Shown piece by piece: positions 17,962-26,053 of a stretch of DNA of 64,000 nucleotides; the first letter of the stretch is position 1; the number at the start of each line of letters is the position of its first letter. The stretch is taken from contig NZ_CP084541.1 in NCBI RefSeq assembly GCF_020410765.1, forward strand, positions 682,001-746,000, read 5' to 3'. Position numbers and translations under genes: made by a program. Source of the stretch: Streptomyces marincola. GTDB lineage: Bacteria > Actinomycetota > Actinomycetes > Streptomycetales > Streptomycetaceae. The notes below the pieces were generated by a model, which was given only the letters and a program-made list of their open reading frames with translations, had not been told where the DNA came from and did not search any database.

Positions 17962-18911
17962 GGGCTGAGTGCTCTTTCCTCGTCGGTCGGTCCGTGGACG
18001 GCGCAGGCGCGGGGTCCTGGCCCGGCGTCGGACGCGGGCCCCGCCGGTCCCGGGTCCGTTCCCGGGCCAGGGGCGGTGCCCGCGGGCGCGGCGGTGAAGG
18101 TGACGGGCGCGTCGAAGGCGGCCCTGCGGGCGGCGCGGCGCAGGGTGATCAGCACGGCGGGGCCGAGCGCGCAGATCGCGACGGCGTTGGTCACGGCCCT
18201 GCCGGTGTCCCAGCCGAAGGTCGAGGTGGCCAGGGTGTAGAGGACGAAGGTGCGCAGGTTCTCCAGCGGCCCGGCCTCGGGGTCGATGGACAGCTGGGTG
18301 TCGGGGCCGGTCGCGAAGGGCCAGAACCACAGGTTCATCACGAAGCCGAACGCGTAGGCGGCGAGGACCCCGTACGCCGCCAGCAGCGCGATCTCGGCCC
18401 GGCCGGTGAGCCGGCGCGGCAGCAGCCCGGCGCCGAGGCCGACCCAGCCGGCGGCCATCATCTGGAACGGCAGCCACGGGCCGACGCCCGCGGTCAGCAG
18501 CGCGGAGGCGAACAGGGAGATGGCGCCGAGCGCGTAGCCGAAGCCGGGGCCGAACACCCGCCCGGCCAGGATCAGCAGGAAGAAGACGGTCTCGATGCCG
18601 GCCGTTCCGGCGCCGAGCGGGCGCAGGGCGGCGTTGACCGCTGCCAGCACGCCGAGCAGCGCGAGGGTCTTGGGGTCGATGCCGCCCTCGGAGATCTCCG
18701 CGAGCACGAGCGCGAGGACCACCGGGAGCAGCAGCACGAACAGCAGCGGCGCGTGGCCCGCGTGCGCCGTCGCCTCGGGTTCCGGCGGGGCGATCAGCGG
18801 CCAGCAGAACATGGCGAGGCCGATCAGCCCGGCCAGCGCGAGCACGACGGCGGCCCGCGGCCCGACCCGCAACGCGGTGGTCCGCTGGGGCAGTTCGGGG
18901 GGCGGGGTCAC
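17958..18911 (-). CDS. ECF transporter S component (probable cobalamin/corrinoid)
   Basis: 317 residues from a GTG at 18911. About six to seven hydrophobic helices (first ALAGLIGLAMFCWPLI, then LLFVLLLPVVLALV, and so on), with the signature S-component stretch FGPGFGYALGAISLFASALLTAG followed by GPWLPFQMMAAGWVG. A 45-residue Pro/Gly-rich tail ends the protein. S components bind the vitamin and dock on the T/ATPase module. Position in a riboswitch-controlled operon with its own T and A subunits argues for cobalamin or a precursor. Both ends overlap neighbours by four bases (GTGA upstream, ATGA downstream), so subunit stoichiometry is probably set by coupled translation. Confidence 0.87.
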   Translation of the reverse strand: MTPPPELPQRTTALRVGPRAAVVLALAGLIGLAMFCWPLIAPPEPEATAHAGHAPLLFVLLLPVVLALVLAEISEGGIDPKTLALLGVLAAVNAALRPLGAGTAGIETVFFLLILAGRVFGPGFGYALGAISLFASALLTAGVGPWLPFQMMAAGWVGLGAGLLPRRLTGRAEIALLAAYGVLAAYAFGFVMNLWFWPFATGPDTQLSIDPEAGPLENLRTFVLYTLATSTFGWDTGRAVTNAVAICALGPAVLITLRRAARRAAFDAPVTFTAAPAGTAPGPGTDPGPAGPASDAGPGPRACAVHGPTDEERALSP

Positions 18912-20530
18912 GGTGCCACCTCCGCTCCCGCGAGGGCGCGCGCGACCTGCCGCGGCGTCAGCCACGGCTCGGGGCGCAGCACCTTGGCTACCTGCGGCGC
19001 GAACGAGGGCGAGGAGCAGACGACTTCGGCCGTCGGGCCGTCCGCGACGAGGTCGCCGTCGGCGAGCACGGCGACGCGGTCGGCGGTGGCCGCGACGAAC
19101 TCGACGTCGTGCGTGGCGATCAGCACCGAGCCGCCCTCGTCCGCGAGGTCGCGCACGATGCGGCCGAACGCGCGCTTCGCGTGGTAGTCGAGGCCGCGGG
19201 TCGGCTCGTCGAGCAGCATCACGCGGGGCGCGGCGGTGAGTTGGACGGCGAGTACCAGCGCGAGGCGCTGTCCCTCGGACAGATCGCGCGGGTGCTGTGC
19301 GCCGCGCACGCCCGGCGCGAGCCGGTCGAGCAGTGCGCGGCAGGTGCCCGCCGCGGCCTCTGACTCGCGATCGGCCTGGGCGCACTCGGCGTCCACGGTC
19401 TGGAGGTAGAGGAGGTCGGCGGCGGACTGCGGCACCAGGCCCACCAGGGCCCGCGCCTCGTGCGGCGGAAGGTCGCCCGGGTCGCTGCCGGCCACCTCGA
19501 CCGTTCCCGAGCGGCGCGGGCCCGAGCCCTGGAGCGCCCACAGCAGCGAGGACTTGCCCGATCCGTTGCGGCCCATGAGCGCGGTGACCTCGCCAGGACG
19601 CAGCGCCAGGTCGACCTCGCGGACGGCGACGGCGGCGCCGTAGGCGACGGTGACGCGGCGCGCGTCGAGCGCGGGCGCGCCGGTGGCCGCGGGGCGCGGC
19701 GGCGCGGCCGGCCGGCGGCCCGCCAGCCGCTCGCGCAGCGCGGGCGCGTGCCTGCGGGCGTCGCGCACGGACAGCGGCGGCGGCTGCCAGCCGGCGATCC
19801 GGCCGAGTTCGACGACGGGCGGGGCGACGTCGCAGGCGCCGATCAGGTCGGCGGGCGGCCCGTTCCTGACCGTGCCGTCGCCCGGCAGGTGGAGCAGCCG
19901 GTCGGCGTACTGGAGGACGCGTTCCATGCGGTGCTCGGCGATCAGCACGGTCGTGCCGAGGTCGTGCACCAGGCGCAGCACGGCGGACAGGACGTCCTCG
20001 GCGGCGGCCGGGTCGAGGGCCGAGGTGGGCTCGTCCAGGACGAGGACGGCCGGGTGGGCGGTGAGCACGGCGCCGATGGCGACGCGCTGCTGCTGGCCGC
20101 CGGAGAGGGTGCGCAGGGCGCGGTGCCTGAGGTCGGCGATGCCGAGCAGGTCGAGCGTTTCCTCGACGCGTTTGCGCATCGTTTTCGGTCCGATGGCCAA
20201 CTGCTCCATCCCGTAGGCCAGTTCCTCCTCGACCGTGTCGGTGACGAAGCCGGCGAGCGGGTCCTGGCCGACGACGCCGACGAGGTGGGCGAACTCCTGC
20301 GGGGAACGGCTCTGCGTGCTGTGGCCGGCCACGGTCACGCGGCCGGAGAGCCGGCCGCCGGTGAAGCGGGGCACCAGGCCGTTGACGGCGCCGAGCAGGG
20401 TGGACTTGCCGACGCCCGTGCGGCCGGCGACCAGGCACAGCTCGCCCTCGGGGATGTGCAGCGAGACGCCGGAGAACGCGGGGCGCGGCGCGCCGTGGTA
20501 GGTGAAGCCGACCTGGTCGAAGACGATCAC
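18908..20530 (-). CDS. Duplicated ECF transporter ATPase (EcfA1-EcfA2 fusion)
   Basis: 540 residues with two complete ABC ATPase halves. First: Walker A GRTGVGKST (36-44), signature LSGGQQQR, Walker B VLVLDEPTSALDP, switch His in AEHRMERV. Second: Walker A GRNGSGKSS (320-328), signature LSEGQRLAL, Walker B VMLLDEPTRGLDY, His in THDVEFV. The linker (about 225-290) is Pro/Arg-rich. In many ECF systems the two ATPases are separate proteins; here they are fused. Powers uptake with the adjacent T and S subunits. GTG start overlaps the T gene stop (GTGA), and its own stop overlaps the S gene start. Confidence 0.93.
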   Translation of the reverse strand: MIVFDQVGFTYHGAPRPAFSGVSLHIPEGELCLVAGRTGVGKSTLLGAVNGLVPRFTGGRLSGRVTVAGHSTQSRSPQEFAHLVGVVGQDPLAGFVTDTVEEELAYGMEQLAIGPKTMRKRVEETLDLLGIADLRHRALRTLSGGQQQRVAIGAVLTAHPAVLVLDEPTSALDPAAAEDVLSAVLRLVHDLGTTVLIAEHRMERVLQYADRLLHLPGDGTVRNGPPADLIGACDVAPPVVELGRIAGWQPPPLSVRDARRHAPALRERLAGRRPAAPPRPAATGAPALDARRVTVAYGAAVAVREVDLALRPGEVTALMGRNGSGKSSLLWALQGSGPRRSGTVEVAGSDPGDLPPHEARALVGLVPQSAADLLYLQTVDAECAQADRESEAAAGTCRALLDRLAPGVRGAQHPRDLSEGQRLALVLAVQLTAAPRVMLLDEPTRGLDYHAKRAFGRIVRDLADEGGSVLIATHDVEFVAATADRVAVLADGDLVADGPTAEVVCSSPSFAPQVAKVLRPEPWLTPRQVARALAGAEVAP

Positions 20531-21627
20531 GCGACGGCCTCCCTCGGCCGCGGCAGCGGCGGTGGCGGGGCGAGATGGGCGGGGAGCAGGCCGGCCAGCA
20601 CGGCGAGCACGGGGAGCGCGGGCACCTCGGGCCAGGCCAGCGGGGTCAGGGAGGGGTAGAGGTCGGCCGGATCGACGCGCGTGGAGAGGTACATGAGGGC
20701 GGCGGCGGCCAGTCCCGAGCCCGCGGTGACCAGTTCACCGGCGCGCCACCGGTCGGGGCGGTAGCTGCTGCGGCGCACGCGGCGCCCGCCGAGGACGAGC
20801 CCGGCGACGGCCGCGCCGGTGCCGGCCAGCAGCAGCGGCAGGCCGAGGTGGCGCGGCGCGGAGGAGTCGAGGACCCCGTACAGGCCGGCGGCGATGCCGA
20901 GCAGGCCGCCGATGACCAGCACGCCGACGACCAGGCGCGCCCGCGGCGGCGCGTCGCCGGTGCGGCCGTAGCCGCGCGAGGCCATGGCGGCGGCCAGCGC
21001 GAGCGAACGGCTCAGGGCGTCCTCCAGCACCGGGATGAGGATGCCGCGCAGCGCCCGGCGGCCCTTGTCCTTGGCCCCGCGCAACCGGCGGGCGCGGCGC
21101 ACCCGCCCGACGCTCTCGACGAGTTGGGGCGCGACGCTCAGGGCGACGACGACGGAGGTGCCGACCTCGTACAGCGCGCCGGGCACGGCCTTGAGCACGC
21201 GCTTCGGGTTGGCCAGGGCGTTGGCCGCCCCGAGGCAGATGACCATGGTGGCCAGTTGGAGTCCGTCGTAGAAGCCGCCGAGCACCTCCTCGGCGGCGAC
21301 GGGGCCGAGCAGGCGGATGCCCGCCGCCGCGTCGGGCAGCGGGATCTCCGGCAGCGTGAACAGGATGGTCTCGCCCCGGCCGCCGCCGAAGACGACGCGG
21401 AACAGCACGCGCATCACGACGATCACGGCGCCGAAGACCAGGTACATGCGGAACGACAGGGCCCACGGCGCGTCCGTGCGGCGCCGCACGACGACGTACC
21501 CGGCGACCGCGAGCAGCAGGGCGAGCAGCAGGGGGTTGGTGGTGCGGCTCGCCGCGACGGCGAGCCCCAGGGCCCACAGCCACCACGCGCCGGGGTGGAG
21601 GGCGCGGGGCAGCGGCCCGCCGGTCAA
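20527..21627 (-). CDS. ECF transporter T component (EcfT-like permease)
   Basis: 366 residues. Several hydrophobic helices at the N-terminus (WLWALGLAVAASR, LLLALLLAVAGYVVV, FRMYLVFGAVIVVMRVLF) and three or more at the C-terminus, separated by a cytoplasmic coupling region. That region carries PKRVLKAVPGALYEVGTSVVVALS and the Ala-Ser-Arg-Gly motif in LAAAMASRGYGR, which docks on the ATPases. The start was set at TTG 21627: it overlaps the upstream stop as TTGA, exactly like every other junction in this operon, and no internal ATG preserves the first helix. The C-terminus has extra helices beyond a minimal EcfT. Confidence 0.88.
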   Translation of the reverse strand: MTGGPLPRALHPGAWWLWALGLAVAASRTTNPLLLALLLAVAGYVVVRRRTDAPWALSFRMYLVFGAVIVVMRVLFRVVFGGGRGETILFTLPEIPLPDAAAGIRLLGPVAAEEVLGGFYDGLQLATMVICLGAANALANPKRVLKAVPGALYEVGTSVVVALSVAPQLVESVGRVRRARRLRGAKDKGRRALRGILIPVLEDALSRSLALAAAMASRGYGRTGDAPPRARLVVGVLVIGGLLGIAAGLYGVLDSSAPRHLGLPLLLAGTGAAVAGLVLGGRRVRRSSYRPDRWRAGELVTAGSGLAAAALMYLSTRVDPADLYPSLTPLAWPEVPALPVLAVLAGLLPAHLAPPPPLPRPREAVA

Positions 21628-22661
21628 CGCTCGCCGCCGGGCGCCGCCGCGCGCCGCCTGCGCCAGGCGGCGAAGCCGCCGGCCGCGACCAGCGCGGCCA
21701 GCAGGCCGAGCGCGGCGACCGTGGAGGCGGAGGGCCCCGAGGAGGCGGGGGCGTCGGCCCGGTCCCGCGCGAACTCCTCGTCCTGGCCCGACCATTCGGC
21801 CGCCTCGGTCGGCGCGGGCCCTGGCGGCTCGGTGGTCGCGGTGTCCTCGGGGCGGCCGGTGTCCTCGGCCTCCCGGTCCTCCGCCGGCTGTTCCGTTTCC
21901 CCGGTGCCTTCGGCCGGCGGGGTGGCCGGGTCCGGCGCGCGGAGGTCCTGGCCGGGGCCCGGGTCCTGGTCCGGCGCCCGGGGCGCGTCCGGGCCGGGCG
22001 GCGCGTCGGGCGGCGGCACCGCGCCCCCGGGACCGCCGTTGCCCGAGGAACCGCCGGGGGCGCGGGGGCTGTCCTGGCCACCGGGACCGCCGGGGTCGCC
22101 GGGACCACCCGGGCCGCCGGGACCACCCGGGCCGCCGGGGGCGTCGTCGTCCGTCGCGGGGCGCACCGGTGGGACACCGGGTGGCGGCGCCGTGTCGCCC
22201 TCGCGGTCCAGGGAGAACGACCAGCCCTCGAAACTGCCCTCGGGCGGCGTCCTGTAGGTCGCGCCGCGCTGGCTGTAGGTCCACTCCCCGCCGTTGGGCG
22301 CGTGCCAGTACGACCAGTAGGCGGAGGCGGGCGGGGTGTCGACGCAGGGCTCGGCGTCCGGCCCCGGACGGTCGTTGATGCGGCAGATGAACGAGTCGCC
22401 CCACCGGTTGGTGCCCGCGACCTCGAACCCCGCGCCGCGCAGCGCGTCGAGGCCGTCCGCCGCGCCGCCGGGCGCGCAGCGCACGACCCGGCCGCCGCCG
22501 AGTTCGCGGAAGTCCACGACCACGGTGACGCCCGAGTCGCCGGGGCAGAAGCCGGGGGTGCCGGCCGCGGGCCTGGCGGCGAGCGCCGTGCCGGGCAGCA
22601 GCACGGGGAGAAGGGCGAGCAGCACGCCGGCAACGGCGGCTCGCAGTCCGGCGCGGGGCAT
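21624..22661 (-). CDS. Secreted, membrane-anchored SCO2322-like protein, first gene of the B12 operon
   Basis: 345 residues. Sec signal 1-28 (MPRAGLRAAVAGVLLALL, cleaved after ALA). The mature domain of about 120 residues is rich in Trp, Tyr and Cys (VVVDFRELGG, NRWGDSFICRI, YWSYWHAP, WTYSQRGA) and shows some resemblance to DUF4430-type beta domains. Then come a Gly-Gly-Pro and Pro/Glu-rich spacer and a C-terminal helix with RRRR that anchors it in the membrane. It lies directly behind the cobalamin riboswitch, with GAAAGGTA before ATG 22661. It resembles proteins called SCO2322 family in other Streptomyces; function unproven. A surface vitamin-binding or relay role is plausible. Confidence 0.82.
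   Translation of the reverse strand: MPRAGLRAAVAGVLLALLPVLLPGTALAARPAAGTPGFCPGDSGVTVVVDFRELGGGRVVRCAPGGAADGLDALRGAGFEVAGTNRWGDSFICRINDRPGPDAEPCVDTPPASAYWSYWHAPNGGEWTYSQRGATYRTPPEGSFEGWSFSLDREGDTAPPPGVPPVRPATDDDAPGGPGGPGGPGGPGDPGGPGGQDSPRAPGGSSGNGGPGGAVPPPDAPPGPDAPRAPDQDPGPGQDLRAPDPATPPAEGTGETEQPAEDREAEDTGRPEDTATTEPPGPAPTEAAEWSGQDEEFARDRADAPASSGPSASTVAALGLLAALVAAGGFAAWRRRRAAAPGGER
22101..22136 (-). repeat. Two 18-bp tandem repeats (collagen-like GGP spacer)
   Basis: Two exact copies of GGGACCACCCGGGCCGCC, with degenerate copies around them, encode the GGP-rich spacer of the SCO2322-like protein. Confidence 0.85.
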
Positions 22662-22794
22662 CGCGTACCTTTCGGTGCGGCGGCGCGAGCGCCCGGCGCG
22701 GCCGGGACCGGCATGCGAAAACCCCTGGCGCGTTCGGTGAAGGGAACGGCAGGGGCCGACGGGCCGGTTGGCCGAGGGCTCCACGCTGCGAACC

Positions 22795-22960
22795 ATGACA
22801 GTGGGAGGCGGTCTCACATGCGGCGCGAGCGATCCGACTCACGGCGCCCCCGGCGCCGTTCACGGTTGCAGGTCAGTGCCGGATTCCCACCGGCTTCCCT
22901 CGGCCACACGCGTGTGCAGTTGTCGATCCGCCGTGCGACGGAACCCGCTCAGGATACGGC
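22795..22960 (-). promoter_or_regulatory. Cobalamin (B12) riboswitch
   Basis: Read on the minus strand, the conserved core is present: GAGGGAAGCCGGTGGGAATC, then CGGCACTGACCTGCAAC, close to the consensus GGGAA..CGGTG.AA.TCCGG..CTG.CCCGCAAC. A degenerate B12 box (TGTGAGACCGCC) lies near 22813. Boundaries are approximate; the 5' helix probably begins near 22960. About 130 bases of leader separate it from the first start codon at 22661, enough for a terminator or ribosome-site sequestering stem. Binding of adenosyl- or methylcobalamin should switch the operon off. This ties the ECF operon to corrinoid supply. Confidence 0.85.
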
Positions 22961-23203
22961 CCGGCACGGCCTCGCCGCCAGGCCCCGTCGGCCAACTCCG
23001 TTGGGCAGAGACGGACTTCGGCCGCGAACGCGACCCCACGCGGTGCCTCTCGGAAGCACCCCGCAGCGCGGTTCCCCCTGGTCGGCGGGCACCGGACCCG
23101 GGCCGGACGGCGTCGCCCTCCTCCCCGGCACGCACGCGCCCGCTGACCGGTGCCACCGGTACTCGCCCGACGGAGTCGGGGAACACCGCTTAGAGTCGGA
23201 GCC

Positions 23204-23581
23204 ATGGGTGAGGACACGACGAGCGTGCGGGTCGACGCGTGGATCTGGGCGGTGCGGCTGGCCAAGACCCGTTCCGCCGCCGCCGCGGCGTGCCGGGCCG
23301 GGCACGTGCGGGTCAACGGCGAGCGCGCCAAGCCGGCGCAGGCCCTGCGGCCGGGCGACGAGGTGCGCGTGCGGCAGCCGGGCAGGGAGCGGATCGTCGT
23401 GGTGTCCAAGCTGCTGCGCAAGCGAGTGGGCGCCGCGGTCGCCGCCGAGTGCTTCGTCGACAACAGCCCTCCCCCGCCGCCCCGCGAGCTGACCGTGGCG
23501 GTGCCGGTGCGCGACCGCGGCGCGGGCCGGCCGACCAAGCGCGAGCGGCGCGACATGGAACGGCTGCGCGGCCGGCCGTGA
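23204..23581 (+). CDS. S4-domain RNA-binding protein (Hsp15/HslR-like)
   Basis: 125 residues. An S4 RNA-binding domain spans about 7-70 (VRVDAWIWAVRLAKTRSAAAAAC, then HVRVNGERAKPAQALRPGDEV), followed by a basic tail ending GRPTKRERRDMERLRG, as in Hsp15-type proteins. Those bind stalled or dissociated 50S subunits and help recycle them. Start ATG 23204 gives the full S4 domain; an upstream in-frame ATG would add residues overlapping the leader of the divergent B12 operon. Divergent from that operon and apparently a single gene. Confidence 0.9.
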   Translation: MGEDTTSVRVDAWIWAVRLAKTRSAAAAACRAGHVRVNGERAKPAQALRPGDEVRVRQPGRERIVVVSKLLRKRVGAAVAAECFVDNSPPPPPRELTVAVPVRDRGAGRPTKRERRDMERLRGRP

Positions 23582-24021
23582 CGGAGTCGTTGACCGGACC
23601 ACAGGAGGACACGCCGGGGAGACGCGTATCCCCTGCCTGGCCTGGTCGGTAGACCTCGCGCACCTCGAACGGTGAAGAAGCGCACAGGTGTCGTTGGACG
23701 AGGCGACTCGTGATGTCCGGTCGATCCGCCTGCCCCGGTGGAGCGTGTGGCGGCTGTCGAAAGTGTCGTGCCGTGGCCGGTCCCATCACCCGGACGTCGG
23801 CAGGGACAAACGATGCAGTCCTGGAAGCGACTCCGAGCCGTACCACCTCCGCCATGCCGTCTCCGGCTCCAAAAGACGTGTCTTTCGACTTCAGTGGACT
23901 CGACCTGGTCAGCGGTCGGTGTCGGGCGTGAGGCCGCTGGGCAGCGGGACGCGGGCAGCCGCGCAATCGCACGCGATAAATCCGGTGCCGTCGGCGATCG
24001 TCCCCGGGATACTGGTCGCCC
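23582..24021. other. Non-coding stretch
   Basis: 440 bases after the S4 gene. Composition is less GC-biased than its neighbours and no frame shows Streptomyces codon bias. A small inverted repeat AAAGAC-gt-GTCTTT lies at 23872-23885. It may be the relic of a lost gene; no RNA gene was recognised. Confidence 0.4.
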
Positions 24022-24768
24022 ATGGATGAGGTCGAAGTCGTCGTCGCTCATTCCGAGCGCGCGACTCTGCGCGTCGGCGATGTGTTCCTGAAGGTGGACG
24101 CCGATCAGGCGCGCATCGACGTCGAGGTCGAGGCGATGGCCCTGGTGCCGGTCCCGACCCCGGAGGTCCTGTGGCGCAAGCCGCCGGTGCTCGCGATCGC
24201 CGCACTCCCAGGGACGGCGCTCGGCCGCCTCGGTGAGCCGTCGACCGCGTCCCCGGCGGCGTGGGCCGCGGCGGGTGCCGCCATCCGGAAGGTGCACGAG
24301 GCGCCGTTGCCGCCCTGGCCCGGTCGGCGCCGACGGAATCCCGACGAGTGGGCGGCGGATCTCGACGGCGAGTGCGAGTCGCTCGTGGCGAACGGCGTCC
24401 TGCCCGCCGACCTTGTCACCCGCAACCGCCAGGTCGCCGAGGCCGCGCTCCGGCCGTGGACTCCGGTGTTCACGCACGGCGACTTGCAGATCACTCACGT
24501 GTTCGTCGACGGCGACGAGGTCACGGGCATCATCGACTGGTCCGAGGCGGGCCAGGGTGATGCCCTGTTCGACCTCGCCATCCTGACGCTCGGACACGAG
24601 GAGCACCTGGGTGACGTCGTCGCCGGCTATGGCGCGGACGTCGACCTCGACGTGATCCGCGCGTGGTGGTCGTTGCGAAGCCTGCTGGCAGTTCGCTGGC
24701 TGGTCGAGCACGGTTTCGACCCCTTCGCGCCGGGCTGTGAGGTCGACGTGCTGAGATCCCGGATGTGA
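24022..24768 (+). CDS. Aminoglycoside phosphotransferase (APH)-fold kinase
   Basis: 248 residues of the APH/choline-kinase fold. Brenner-type catalytic loop FTHGDLQITHVF (about 152-163) and metal-binding IIDWSEAG (about 172-179) are clear; the N-lobe has VFLKVD with the likely ATP Lys and EVEAM with its Glu. The usual Asn of HGDxxxxN is His here, which may lower or alter activity. Substrate unknown: small hydroxylated metabolites or antibiotics. GC bias at third positions is somewhat weaker than in neighbours, and the flanks are non-coding, which would fit relatively recent acquisition. Appears monocistronic. Confidence 0.85.
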   Translation: MDEVEVVVAHSERATLRVGDVFLKVDADQARIDVEVEAMALVPVPTPEVLWRKPPVLAIAALPGTALGRLGEPSTASPAAWAAAGAAIRKVHEAPLPPWPGRRRRNPDEWAADLDGECESLVANGVLPADLVTRNRQVAEAALRPWTPVFTHGDLQITHVFVDGDEVTGIIDWSEAGQGDALFDLAILTLGHEEHLGDVVAGYGADVDLDVIRAWWSLRSLLAVRWLVEHGFDPFAPGCEVDVLRSRM

Positions 24769-25022
24769 GGCGCGAGCCCGACTGCTACGAGAGCCCAACT
24801 CCTGGGGCGGAAACTCCCAACGGTCCCGGTGCACGGCACGAACAGGATCCCGCACAGCACCTTGCGACCGTCCAGACGCCTACGGCCCGGGCGCGGTCCT
24901 CCTCGTCCCCGACTGGCCCGCACCCCTCTCCGACCAGCATCAACGAGGACTGGCACACCGTCGTTCCCGGAGTTCCGGAAGCCTCATGTCGTTGGGAGTC
25001 GTTGGTCCGGAAAAGCCCGTCG

Positions 25023-25334
25023 TCAGTCGGTGACGCTGCTGTCGGCGCGGTAGGCGAGGTCGTGGTACTCGGGGTGCCGCGCCAGCCAGCCGGAGATGAA
25101 CGGGCAGGGCGCCAGCACCCGCAGGCCGCGCTCGCGCGCGTCGTCGAGCGCCGCCCTGGCCAGGGCGCTGCCGATGCCGCGGCCCTTGTAGGCCCCGGAC
25201 ACCTCCGTGTGCGGGTACACGGCGAGGTCGGCGGTGCGCATGTAGTCGGCGAAGCCCGCCCGCTCGCCGTCGACCCATGCCTCGAAACGCGAGGCGTCCC
25301 GGTTGTCGCGGACGGTGGGCGTCGCACTGCTCAT
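25023..25334 (-). CDS. Small GNAT-type N-acetyltransferase
   Basis: 103 residues, the short single-domain GNAT type (YjdJ/NATD1-like). The acetyl-CoA loop is GAYKGRGIGSALARAALDDA (about 47-66), followed by the strand RVLAPCPFISGWLARHPEY. Upstream residues GFADYMRTADLAVYPHTEV form the first strands. Acceptor unknown. Full family length, so not a fragment. ATG 25334 is the only sensible start. Convergent with the phosphotransferase across about 250 non-coding bases. Confidence 0.88.
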   Translation of the reverse strand: MSSATPTVRDNRDASRFEAWVDGERAGFADYMRTADLAVYPHTEVSGAYKGRGIGSALARAALDDARERGLRVLAPCPFISGWLARHPEYHDLAYRADSSVTD

Positions 25335-25438
25335 GGTGATCTCCTCACGTGGCCGCGCCGGTGCCCCGGCCCGGGAATCCGGGCCGGGGCGCGAAGCGCC
25401 GTGAGGGCCGGGTTACCGGCGCGCGCGATTCGACACGT

Positions 25439-26053
25439 TCACGCGCCGCGCTCGTCGAGCAGGTCCGCCATGAGCGCGATCTCCGACTCCTGGGCGTCGA
25501 CCATGCCGGCCGCCAGGCGCGTGATCTCCTCGGTGTCCGCCTGCGCCACCGCCGCCTCCGCCATCTCGACTCCCCCCTGGTGGTGGACGGTCATCAGCTC
25601 CAGGTAACGGATCTCCGCGTCGCGCCCCTCCGCGGAACGCAGCGCGGCCAGGTCCTCGTCGCTCGCCATGCCGGGCATGGCACCGCCGCCGGCGTCGGCG
25701 GCCGTCCCGTGCCCGTGCCCCGCCATCCACCGCATGGGCTCGTTGGTGCTCTTGGGCAGATCCCACATCTCCAGCCAGCCGAGCATCATGCCCCGCTGGT
25801 TGGCCTGGGTGTTGAGGATGTCGTAGGCGAGCAGCCGCACCTCCTCGTCGTCGGTGCGGTCGCGCACGATGAGCGACATCTCGACGGCCTGCTGGTGGTG
25901 GACGGCCATGTCCCGGGCGAACCCGGCGTCGGCCGAGTCGTCCCCGGGCGCTTCCGAAGACGACGAGGGCGCCAGTGCGGAGACCGCGATCAGGACGGCC
26001 GCGACCAGGCCGGTGAGGCCGCTCGCGGTCACCAGCGCCCGGCGGCCGGTCAC
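25439..26053 (-). CDS. DUF305 family exported protein
   Basis: 204 residues from a GTG at 26053. One N-terminal membrane helix (about 8-27, SGLTGLVAAVLIAVSAL) followed by a DUF305 domain made of two similar halves. Each half carries a histidine/methionine metal-type motif: FARDMAVHHQQAVEMS and LELMTVHHQGGVEMAEA, plus MRWMAGHGHG and MPGM between them. DUF305 proteins are ferritin-like four-helix bundles often linked to copper handling. The GTG overlaps the stop of the DUF3105 gene (GTGA), so the two are co-translated. Probably faces the outside of the membrane and may bind copper; not proven. Confidence 0.87.
   Translation of the reverse strand: MTGRRALVTASGLTGLVAAVLIAVSALAPSSSSEAPGDDSADAGFARDMAVHHQQAVEMSLIVRDRTDDEEVRLLAYDILNTQANQRGMMLGWLEMWDLPKSTNEPMRWMAGHGHGTAADAGGGAMPGMASDEDLAALRSAEGRDAEIRYLELMTVHHQGGVEMAEAAVAQADTEEITRLAAGMVDAQESEIALMADLLDERGA

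Noticed and set aside
17958..20438. An 826-codon open frame over the ECF S and ATPase genes
   Set aside because: Upstream of 18911 it has Arg/Ala/Gly-rich nonsense composition; the ATPase is in another frame with full motifs.
20527..22863. A 778-codon open frame running through the T component and the SCO2322-like gene
   Set aside because: Upstream of 21627 it is only the out-of-frame shadow of the surface-protein gene; the real T subunit starts at TTG 21627.
23688..24091. Short plus-strand open frames before the phosphotransferase
   Set aside because: No ribosome site, no codon bias and no motif; treated as non-coding.
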